Below, piece by piece: positions 14,211 through 21,521 of a stretch of DNA of 25,446 bases. Origin of the DNA: Candidatus Iainarchaeum sp. GTDB taxonomy: Archaea > Iainarchaeota > Iainarchaeia > JAADDC01. Numbering within the stretch: the first letter of the stretch is position 1; each line of letters starts with the position of its first letter. The position numbers and the translations under genes were made by a program. The notes beneath the pieces were generated by a model. That model was not told the DNA's origin, made no database searches, and was given only the letters and a program-made list of their open reading frames with translations. The stretch lies in NCBI GenBank assembly GCA_013154145.1, contig JAADDC010000063.1, positions 1-25,446 of the forward strand, given 5' to 3'.

Positions 14211-16021
14211 AGGAGGCGAAGGTCTACGTCAACGGTAGGCTCCTGGGCTTCCACCCCGAGCCCAAGAAGCTCGTGGAAGAGCTTCGAAAGAGGAGGAGGA
14301 GTGGTCAGATTCCTCCCTTCGTGTCCGTCACCTACTACGAGAACACCAACGAGGTTTACGTCTACACGGACGCCGGCAGACTGTCCCGTCCCCTCATCGT
14401 CGTCAAGAACGGCAAGCCCCTCCTCACCAAGACCCACCTGAAGATGATCAGGGAGGGGAAGCTCAAGTGGAGCGATCTAGTAAAACAAGGTATCATCGAG
14501 TACCTTGACCCCGAGGAGGAGGAGAACGCGTACATAGCCGTCTCCGAGGAGGAGCTCACCCCCGAGCACACTCACCTGGAGATTCACCCGGCCATCGTCC
14601 TGGGCTTCGGCGTGAACCTCATCCCCTGGCCCGAGAAGAACCTCACCACGAGGCTGCTCCACGGCGCCAAGATGGGCGACCAAGGCCTCGGCCTCTACGC
14701 CTCCAACTTCAGGATCCGCACGGATACCATGAGTTACGTCCTCTACTACCCCCAGAAGCCCATAGTGAGGACCCGGGTCTTCAAGTACGCCCACCTGGAC
14801 CGCCGGCCCTATGGCCAGAACATCGTGGTGGCGGTGATCCCCTACGAGGGCTACAACATGATGGACGCCATCATCATGAACAAGGACTCCATCGAGAGGG
14901 CCCTCTTCAGGGCCGTGTTCTTCAGGACCTACGAGGCGGTGGAGAGGAGGTACCCCGGCGGCCAGAGGGACCGCTTCGAGATACCCGACGAGAGCGTGAG
15001 CGGATACCTGGGAGAGGAGGCCTACCACGCCCTCGGCGAGGACGGCATCGCCATCCCCGAGACGAAGGTCAAGGGCGGTGACGCGCTGGTGGGAAGGACG
15101 TCTCCGCCAAGGTTCTTGGAGGACGTGGCCCACTTCGGCATCATGGAAGAACGGAGGAGGGAGAACTCCGTCCTCGTGAGGCCCGACGAGGAGGGCTACG
15201 TGGACACGGTGATGATCACCTCCGACGAGAACGGCCACAGGCTGGTGAAGATAAAGCTAAGGCAGGAGAAGATCCCCGAGATCGGCGACAAGTTCACGGC
15301 GAGGATGGGCCAGAAGGGTGTCATCGGCATGATCGTGCCCCAGGAGGACATGCCCTTCACGCCCCAGGGCGTGGTCCCTGACCTCATCTTCAACTCCCAC
15401 GCATTCATCTCGAGGATGACCGTCTCCTACGTCCTGGAGATCCTCGGCGCCAAGGCCGCCGCCCTGGAGGGCTGGGAGGAAGTGGACGCCACCATGGGCG
15501 AGGGCATGGACGCCGAGGACTTTGAGAAGGTTTTGAGGGCCCACGGATTCAGGAAGACGGGCAAGGAGATCCTCTATGATGGAAAGAGCGGCGAGGAGAT
15601 CGAGGCCGATATCTTCATCGGTCCCATTTACTATCTCCGGCTCAAGCACCTGGTGTCCCAGAAGTACCAGGCGAGGGCCAGGGGCCCCGTCCAGATACTC
15701 ACCCGGCAGCCCACGGAGGGGAGGTCCAGGGAGGGTGGCATCCGCTTCGGCGAGATGGAGAGGGACACCCTCATCGGCCACGGCGCCGCCCTCACCCTCT
15801 ACGAGAGGCTCGTGGAGGAGTCCGACAAGACCACCATACTCGTCTGTGAGAAGTGTGGCAACATCGGCGTGGACGACGCCATCAGGAAGAAGCGCTACTG
15901 TCCCGTCTGTGGATCCACGAAGGTCCACGAGGTGGACGTGTCCTACGCCTTCAAGCTGCTCCTGGATGAGCTCAAGTCGCTGGGCATATACCCCAAGCTA
16001 AAACTCAAGGACAAGGCGTGA
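14207..16021 (+). CDS. rpoB1: RNA polymerase subunit B' (C-terminal half of Rpo2)
   Basis: The 604-residue protein supplies the wall, hybrid-binding, anchor and clamp regions. Clear family segments are GYNMMDAIIMNKDSI, GQKGVIGMIVPQEDMPFT, RGPVQILTRQPTEGR, FGEMERD, and the terminal SYAFKLLLDELKSLGIYP. A zinc site CEKCG...CPVCG begins at 547. Near-invariant motifs are altered. DKFTARMGQKG (361-371) has Met where SRHGQKG has His, and NSHAFISRMT (396-405) replaces NPHAIPSRMT. The typical ALEGR.VDGTPF segment is replaced by ALEGWEEVDATMGEG, and the usual CLIAYGAA is TLIGHGAA. The reading frame is intact and the changes occur between conserved blocks, so sequencing error is unlikely. Start at ATGA overlap with rpoB2. 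Confidence 0.95.
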   Translation: MKEAKVYVNGRLLGFHPEPKKLVEELRKRRRSGQIPPFVSVTYYENTNEVYVYTDAGRLSRPLIVVKNGKPLLTKTHLKMIREGKLKWSDLVKQGIIEYLDPEEEENAYIAVSEEELTPEHTHLEIHPAIVLGFGVNLIPWPEKNLTTRLLHGAKMGDQGLGLYASNFRIRTDTMSYVLYYPQKPIVRTRVFKYAHLDRRPYGQNIVVAVIPYEGYNMMDAIIMNKDSIERALFRAVFFRTYEAVERRYPGGQRDRFEIPDESVSGYLGEEAYHALGEDGIAIPETKVKGGDALVGRTSPPRFLEDVAHFGIMEERRRENSVLVRPDEEGYVDTVMITSDENGHRLVKIKLRQEKIPEIGDKFTARMGQKGVIGMIVPQEDMPFTPQGVVPDLIFNSHAFISRMTVSYVLEILGAKAAALEGWEEVDATMGEGMDAEDFEKVLRAHGFRKTGKEILYDGKSGEEIEADIFIGPIYYLRLKHLVSQKYQARARGPVQILTRQPTEGRSREGGIRFGEMERDTLIGHGAALTLYERLVEESDKTTILVCEKCGNIGVDDAIRKKRYCPVCGSTKVHEVDVSYAFKLLLDELKSLGIYPKLKLKDKA

Positions 16022-16025
16022 GAGC

Positions 16026-18659
16026 ATGGTGAGGAAGAAGACCATAGGGGCCATCGAGTTTGGCATACTCTCCCCGGACATGATTAGAAAGATGAGCACC
16101 GTGGAGGTCACTGTCCCCGAGACCTACGACGCCGACGGCTTCCCCGTGGAAGGGGGCCTCATGGACCCGAGGATGGGCGTCGTGGACCCCGGGCTGAGGT
16201 GCAAGACCTGTGGCCAGAAGATGAACAAGTGTCCGGGCCACTTTGGCAGGATAGAGCTGGTGAGGCCCGTCATCCACACCGAGTACATCAAGTACGTGGA
16301 GGGCTTCCTGCAGGCCACCTGCGCCAAGTGTGGCAGGCTCGTCTTCTCCGACGAGACCATCGAGAAGGTCAAGAAGAAGTACCCGCCCAAGATGAGGTTC
16401 AAGTACTTCGTGAAGAAGGGGGCGGAGGTGCGGAAGTGTCCCCACTGTGGCTACGAGAGGCCCAAGATCAAGTTCGAGAAGCCCTACAACTTCTTCGAGA
16501 TCACCGGGGAGGAGGAGAAGAAGATATGGCCCACGGAGATCCGCGAGCGCTTCGAGCGCATCCCCGACAAGGACGTGGAGGCCATGGGCTTCAACCCCAA
16601 CAAGTTTAGGCCCGAGTGGCTCATCCTCACGGTCCTTCCCGTTCCGCCCGTCACCATTAGACCTTCCATCATCCTCGAGACCGGCGAGAGGGCCGAGGAC
16701 GACCTCACCCACAAGCTGGCGGACATCGTCTACACCAACCAGCGCCTGAAGGAGAACATCGACGCCGGCGCTCCCCAGCTCATCATCGAGGACCTCTGGG
16801 ACCTGCTCCAGTATCACGTGACCACCTTCTTCAACAACGAGGCCCCCGGCGTTCCGCCCTCCCGGCACCGCTCCGGCAGGCCCCTCAAGACCCTCGTCCA
16901 GAGACTTAAAGGTAAGGAGGGCCGCTTCCGCTACAACCTCTCCGGAAAGAGGGTGAACTTCGCCGGGAGGACCGTCATCTCCCCTGACATCAAGATCTCC
17001 GTGGGAGAGGTGGGCGTTCCCCAGATCATGGCCGAGGAGATCACCGTCCCCGTCCACGTCACCGAGTGGAACATCGACGAAGTGAAGGAGTACATCAAGC
17101 GGGACGAGTACCCGAGGGCCCTCTACATCATAAGGCCCAACGGCACCCGGAAGCGCATCACGCCCGACAACAGGGAGGACATACTGGAGGAGCTCGCCCC
17201 CGGTTACATCGTGGAGAGGCAGGTGGTGGACGGCGACATCGCCCTCTTCAACAGGCAGCCCTCCCTCCACAGGGTTTCTCTCATGGCCCACAGGGTGAGG
17301 GTGCTCCCCGGCCGCACCCTCAGGATCAATCCCCTGGCAAACAAGCCCTACAACGCCGACTTCGACGGCGACGAGATGAACATACACTTCGTCCAGACGA
17401 AGGACGCCCAGACCGAGTCGAGAGAACTAGTGGCCGTCAAGTACAACATGATTTCTCCCCGCCACGGGAGGATACTGGTCACCGCCGACGAGGACGCCCT
17501 CACGGGCATGTTCCTCCTCACGTGGAAGGACACGAAGCTCACGAAGGAGCAGGCCGCCGAGCTCCTCTACGCCATCGGCATAACGGAGCTCCCGGAGCCC
17601 GACGAGGACGGCCTCATATCCGGCAAGAAGATCTTCTCTATGCTCCTGCCCAAGGACATGAACATCGAGTTCCCCACCAAGCTCTGCGAGTACGCCAAGA
17701 AGTTTGGCTACTGCGAGGACTGCCGCAACTGTGACCTGGAGACCTACGTGGTCATCAAGGACGGGGAGCTGCTGAAGGGCGTCATAGACGAGGAGGCCAT
17801 AGGCACCAAGGGCAAGATCATCCACTACATCTACAGGGTTTACGGGCCCGAGGAGGCCGAGCGCTTCGTCAACCGCATCGGCATACTCTCCACCATGGCC
17901 ATCAAGATGCTGGGCTTCACCATCTCCTACGAGGAGCTCAAGATCGACGAGGAGACCAAGAAGAAGATCGAGCAGATCATCGAGGAGGGCGAGAAGAAGG
18001 CCCTCGAGTACATAGAGCTCTACAAGAAGGGCAAGCTGGAGCCCATACCCGGCTTCTCCGAGGAGGAGAGCCTCGAGCTTTACATCATCCAGTCCCTGGA
18101 GGAGGCCAGGAAGAAGGTGACGGCCATCGTGGTGAAGGAGAAGTTCGAGGACTTCCTCAAGAACCCGGCCACCGCCCAGGGCTTCGTGATGATCATCTCC
18201 GGTGCCCGTGGTAAGGTCTCCAACATCATCAACCTGGTGGCCTTCCAGGGACAGGCCTACGTCAGGGAGAAGCGTCCCCACAGGGGCTTCATGGGGAGGG
18301 TGACCGCCCACTTCAAGCCCGGGGACATCTCCCCCAGGGCCAGGGGCTTCGTGAAGCGCTCCCTCAGGGAGGGCCTCGGCATGCTGGACATCTTCTTCTG
18401 GGGCATGGGCGGCAGGATCGGAGAGGTGGACAAGGGTGTGTCCACCCAGATCTCCGGCTACTACTACAGGCGCCTCTCCAACGCCCTCATGGACGTCATC
18501 GTCTTCCCCGACGGCACCCTCAGGGAGGTCACCAACGACGCCCTCATCGCCTACCGCTTCGGCGACGACGGCATGAACCCCATGGCGGCCCTCGACGGAA
18601 AGCTGCCCCTGGATATCCTCTACGCCAAGATGAAAAAGCTGAAGGGTGAGAAGAAATGA
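16026..18659 (+). CDS. rpoA1: RNA polymerase subunit A' (N-terminal part of Rpo1, catalytic)
   Basis: The 877-residue largest-subunit fragment is of normal length. The clamp has zinc-binding cysteines (CKTCGQKMNKCPGH near 59-72; CAKCG; CPHCG). The catalytic magnesium loop NADFDGDEMN is at 443-452, preceded by FNRQPSLHR. Residues 576-584 contain an extra cysteine cluster (CEDCRNCDL). The bridge-helix region (792-817) reads WGMGGRIGEVDKGVSTQI then SGYYYRRL, where archaea, eukaryotes and bacteria normally show HAMGGREGLVDTAV.TA.SGY.QRRL. HVPQ after the catalytic loop is HFVQ, and the usual IQD segment is DED. The catalytic aspartates are intact, so the enzyme should be active. Four bases separate it from rpoB1; it overlaps rpoA2 by ATGA. 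Confidence 0.95.
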   Translation: MVRKKTIGAIEFGILSPDMIRKMSTVEVTVPETYDADGFPVEGGLMDPRMGVVDPGLRCKTCGQKMNKCPGHFGRIELVRPVIHTEYIKYVEGFLQATCAKCGRLVFSDETIEKVKKKYPPKMRFKYFVKKGAEVRKCPHCGYERPKIKFEKPYNFFEITGEEEKKIWPTEIRERFERIPDKDVEAMGFNPNKFRPEWLILTVLPVPPVTIRPSIILETGERAEDDLTHKLADIVYTNQRLKENIDAGAPQLIIEDLWDLLQYHVTTFFNNEAPGVPPSRHRSGRPLKTLVQRLKGKEGRFRYNLSGKRVNFAGRTVISPDIKISVGEVGVPQIMAEEITVPVHVTEWNIDEVKEYIKRDEYPRALYIIRPNGTRKRITPDNREDILEELAPGYIVERQVVDGDIALFNRQPSLHRVSLMAHRVRVLPGRTLRINPLANKPYNADFDGDEMNIHFVQTKDAQTESRELVAVKYNMISPRHGRILVTADEDALTGMFLLTWKDTKLTKEQAAELLYAIGITELPEPDEDGLISGKKIFSMLLPKDMNIEFPTKLCEYAKKFGYCEDCRNCDLETYVVIKDGELLKGVIDEEAIGTKGKIIHYIYRVYGPEEAERFVNRIGILSTMAIKMLGFTISYEELKIDEETKKKIEQIIEEGEKKALEYIELYKKGKLEPIPGFSEEESLELYIIQSLEEARKKVTAIVVKEKFEDFLKNPATAQGFVMIISGARGKVSNIINLVAFQGQAYVREKRPHRGFMGRVTAHFKPGDISPRARGFVKRSLREGLGMLDIFFWGMGGRIGEVDKGVSTQISGYYYRRLSNALMDVIVFPDGTLREVTNDALIAYRFGDDGMNPMAALDGKLPLDILYAKMKKLKGEKK

Positions 18660-19756
18660 CGCTCCCCGAGTACATAAAGGAGTACGTGGCCGAGTGGGCC
18701 AAGGAAAGGGGCTTAAAGAAAAAGGAGATCGAGGAGTTCCTCAAGTTCCTGGAGGAGTACATAAGGGAGAATGCCGTGGACCCCTGGGAGGCCATAGGCA
18801 TCGTCACGGCCCAGTCCCTGGGTGAGCCCGCAACCCAGGCAACCCTCAGGACCTTCCACATGGCCGGATCGGCCGAGGTCTCCGTGGCGTCGGGTATGGA
18901 CCGCATCCTGGAGATTGTAGATGGGTTGAAGAAGATCCAGACCCCCGTCATGTACGTTTACCTCAACCCGCCCTACAACAAGGACGAGGAGAAGGCCCGG
19001 GAGTTCGCCCGCTCCCTGGAGGAGATCATCGTCTCGGACATCGCCGTGGTGAAGGAGGACTTCGTGAAGAAGACCATCACCATCGTCTTCAACAAGAAGG
19101 AGATCGAGCGCAGGGGCGTGGACATCAAGGCGGTGATCAAGAAGATCGAGGGGAAGGTGAAGGGGAGCTTCGACGAGAAGAAGTACGTCTACAAGATACA
19201 GCTGCCCAAGGACATGCCCCTCATGAAGATGCGCAAACTGGCCCAGTCCCTCGAAAGGTTGCAGATCTCTGGCCTGAAGGGCATAAAGAGGGCGCTGGTG
19301 AAGAAGGAGGGCGACGAGTTCATCATCACCACCTCCGGCACCAACCTCAAGGCGATATTAAAGAAGAAGGAGGTGGACCACACCAGGACCTACTCCAACA
19401 ACATACACGAGGTGGCGGAGGTTCTGGGCATAGAGGCGGCCCGCTACCTCATCATAGAGGAGCTCTACAAGGCCTACATGGGTGCAAAGCTCCTGGTTGA
19501 CAAGCGACACCTGGCCCTGGTAGCCGACGCCATGACCGCCCGGGGGGTCATCACCCCCATCGGAAGGACGGGCATAGCCGGCCGCAAGGGCTCCGTCCTC
19601 GCCAGGGCTGCCTTCGAGGAGACCAACAAGCACCTGGTGGAGGCCAGCGCCTGGAACGAGGTTGACCATTTAAAGGGTATCGTGGAGAATCTAATCGTTG
19701 GTCTGCCCATCAAGGCAGGCACGGGCAGGGTCAAGCTGAAGATGAAGCTCAGGTGA
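18656..19756 (+). CDS. rpoA2: RNA polymerase subunit A'' (C-terminal part of Rpo1)
   Basis: The 366-residue subunit carries the trigger loop and the C-terminal clamp/jaw. The trigger-loop region (53-83) reads QSLGEPATQATLRTFHMAG followed by SAEVSVASGMDR. The catalytic His68 and Arg65 are present, but the usual TQMTLRTFHYAGVAE and VTLGLPR are changed. The C-terminus is conventional: KRHLALVADAMTARGVI, IGRTGIAGRKGSVLARAAFEETNKHLVEA and IVGLPIKAGTG. Split A'/A'' genes are standard in archaea. The gene is coupled upstream by ATGA and followed after 4 bp by rpl30e. Confidence 0.95.
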   Translation: MTLPEYIKEYVAEWAKERGLKKKEIEEFLKFLEEYIRENAVDPWEAIGIVTAQSLGEPATQATLRTFHMAGSAEVSVASGMDRILEIVDGLKKIQTPVMYVYLNPPYNKDEEKAREFARSLEEIIVSDIAVVKEDFVKKTITIVFNKKEIERRGVDIKAVIKKIEGKVKGSFDEKKYVYKIQLPKDMPLMKMRKLAQSLERLQISGLKGIKRALVKKEGDEFIITTSGTNLKAILKKKEVDHTRTYSNNIHEVAEVLGIEAARYLIIEELYKAYMGAKLLVDKRHLALVADAMTARGVITPIGRTGIAGRKGSVLARAAFEETNKHLVEASAWNEVDHLKGIVENLIVGLPIKAGTGRVKLKMKLR

Positions 19757-19760
19757 TGCC

Positions 19761-20069
19761 ATGGACATAGGTTTCCAGCTGAAGAGGGCCATGGAAACGG
19801 GGGACGTGAAGCTGGGCTTCAGGAGCGTCGAGAAGTCCCTCCTCAACGGCCGCTCCAAGCTCATCATCATGGCTGAGCGCGTTCCCGAGCGCATAAAGAT
19901 GAGGATCACGCACCTGGCCAAGGTTGCCAACGTTCCCGTTTATGTGTTCAAGGGCGGCTCCCTGGACCTGGGGGAGCTGGCTGGACGGCCCCACTTCGTG
20001 GCAGTCATCTCCATCGACGATCCCGGGGATTCAAGCATACTGGAGCTGGCCAAGGAGGTCACATCGTGA
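19761..20069 (+). CDS. rpl30e: Large-subunit ribosomal protein eL30
   Basis: The product has 102 residues. The eL30/eL8 fold is visible: LKRAMETGDVKLGFRSVEKSL, KLIIMAERVPERI, LAKVANVPVYVFKG and the closing DPGDSSIL. Its place between rpoA2 and nusA is conserved in archaea. ATG 19761 has GGTGAT four bases upstream, overlapping the rpoA2 stop. The stop overlaps the GTG of nusA. Confidence 0.93.
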   Translation: MDIGFQLKRAMETGDVKLGFRSVEKSLLNGRSKLIIMAERVPERIKMRITHLAKVANVPVYVFKGGSLDLGELAGRPHFVAVISIDDPGDSSILELAKEVTS

Positions 20070-20482
20070 GGCTGACGACGGACCAGATACGGATGATGGC
20101 AGCCTTTGAGTCGGTCACCGGGGTACTGGCCCGGGACTGCATCTTCGATGATAGGAGTGCGGTTTTTGTGGTGGACGAGCGATCCGTCGGAAAGGCCGTC
20201 GGAAAGAAGGGGCAGAACGTGAAGAAGTTGCAGAACCTCCTCAATCGAAGGGTGGAGGTCATAGGCTACTCCGACGACCCCGTGAGATTCCTTAAAAACA
20301 TTTTCCACCCTGCACATATCTTAGCCGTTAACGTGATAGACAAGAACGGCAAGAAGATTGCCCGCGTTCACATCGATAAAGAAAGCAAAAGGATATTTGA
20401 GCGCAAGATCGAGTCGAGGATGAAGATCGCAAAGACCCTTGCCAAGCGGTACTTCAACATTGACAATGTGGTGGTGATGTAA
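20066..20482 (+). CDS. nusA: NusA-like KH-domain transcription/RNA-binding protein
   Basis: The 138-residue archaeal NusA is short, consisting of two KH domains without the bacterial N-terminal and acidic repeats. The first KH GxxG loop is VGKKGQNVKKLQ (206-style GKKG at about residues 46-49). The second KH domain is degenerate, ending in DKESKRIFERKIESRMKIAKTL. It binds RNA and is thought to act with RNA polymerase or in rRNA synthesis; its exact archaeal role is not settled. GTG 20066 has a strong GGAGGT seven bases upstream and overlaps the eL30 stop (GTGA). The stop shares one base with the rps12 ATG. Confidence 0.92.
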   Translation: MRLTTDQIRMMAAFESVTGVLARDCIFDDRSAVFVVDERSVGKAVGKKGQNVKKLQNLLNRRVEVIGYSDDPVRFLKNIFHPAHILAVNVIDKNGKKIARVHIDKESKRIFERKIESRMKIAKTLAKRYFNIDNVVVM

Positions 20483-20913
20483 TGGGGAAGGGTGAGTTCG
20501 GAGCCGCCAAGCTCATCAAGGACCGGAAGAAGTGGCGGAAGAAGGACCGCCACTACAGGAAGTACAAGCTGTTCAACTGGCTGAAGAAGTACGATCCCCT
20601 GGAAGGGGCGCCCATGGCAAGGGCCATCGTTCTCGAGAAGCGTGAAGTGGAGCAGAAGCAGCCCCACTCCGGTCTCATCAAGGCTGTCAGGGTTCAGATC
20701 ATCAAGAACGGCAGGGAGGTCACCGCCCACGTCCCCAGGAACAACGCCATCAAGTACGTGGACGAGCACGACGAGGTGATCATCGAGTCCCTGGGCGGTT
20801 CCCAGAGGGGTCCCATCGGCTCCATGTGGGGCATCAAGTTCAGGGTCATCATGGTGAACGGCATCTCCCTGGAGATGCTGAGGACCGGCCGCAAGGAGAA
20901 GCCCAGGAGATGA
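20482..20913 (+). CDS. rps12: Small-subunit ribosomal protein uS12
   Basis: The product has 143 residues, normal for archaea. Family segments include DPLEGAPMARAIVLEK, VRVQIIKNGREVTA, DEHDEVII and VIMVNGISLEML. The two loops at the decoding centre are unusual. The KQPNSAIRKC loop is KQPHSGLIKA (59-68), so Asn and Ala of the universal PNSA become His and Gly. The GDIPGVRYK loop is GSMWGIKFR (113-121), so Asp and Pro become Ser and Trp. The Pro and Ser that contact the codon-anticodon helix in bacterial structures are kept. The frame is open and conserved on both sides, which argues against an error. Confidence 0.95.
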   Translation: MGKGEFGAAKLIKDRKKWRKKDRHYRKYKLFNWLKKYDPLEGAPMARAIVLEKREVEQKQPHSGLIKAVRVQIIKNGREVTAHVPRNNAIKYVDEHDEVIIESLGGSQRGPIGSMWGIKFRVIMVNGISLEMLRTGRKEKPRR

Positions 20914-20917
20914 TACC

Positions 20918-21517
20918 ATGAAGGTCTTTGGACGCTGGCCCACGGAGGGAGTGACCGTCAACGACATCTCCCTGGCACCCTACATCAACCTTAACTGCAT
21001 GATCATCCCCCACTCCCACGGTCGATTTGCCAAGAAGCGCTTCGGGAGGAAGAACGTCTGCATCGTGGAGAGACTTATCAATAAGATCATGAGGAGCGGG
21101 CAGGGCTCCCGTAAGGTGGCCGGCCGCTTCATCCGCGGCAGGGACAACACGGGCAAGAAGCTGTTGGCCATGAAGATCGTCGAGAAGGCCTTCGAGATCG
21201 TGGAGGAGAGGACCAAGAAGAACCCCATTCAGGTTCTGGTGGACGCCGTCATCAACGCCGGCCCCAGGGAGGACGTGGTGAGGGTCCAGATGGGTGGCGT
21301 GATCATCCCCGTGGCCGTGGACGTCTCTCCCCTGAAGAGGCTGGACGTGGCCCTCAAGAACATCGCCCTGGCGGCCTTCTACAAGTCCTTCAACAACAAG
21401 ACCCCCGTGTGGGAAGCTCTGGCTGAGGAGCTCATTCTCGCCTCCCAGAACGACCCGCAGAGCTTTGCGGTGTCCCGTAGGGAGGAGATCGAGCGCATAG
21501 CAAGGGCGTCGAGGTGA
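20918..21517 (+). CDS. rps7: Small-subunit ribosomal protein uS7
   Basis: The product has 199 residues. It has KVFGRWPTEGVTVNDISLAPYINL, HGRFAKKRFGRKNVCIVERLINKIM, NPIQVLVDAVINAGPRED and PVAVDVSPLKRLDVALKNIAL, ending in the archaeal FAVSRREEIERIARASR tail. uS7 nucleates assembly of the 30S head and lies at the E site. Between KIMRSG and GKKLLAMKIV it carries the insertion (GSRKVAGRFIRGRDN) seen in many archaeal forms. ATG 20918 follows GGAGATGAT. Confidence 0.95.
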   Translation: MKVFGRWPTEGVTVNDISLAPYINLNCMIIPHSHGRFAKKRFGRKNVCIVERLINKIMRSGQGSRKVAGRFIRGRDNTGKKLLAMKIVEKAFEIVEERTKKNPIQVLVDAVINAGPREDVVRVQMGGVIIPVAVDVSPLKRLDVALKNIALAAFYKSFNNKTPVWEALAEELILASQNDPQSFAVSRREEIERIARASR

Positions 21518-21521
21518 TGAG

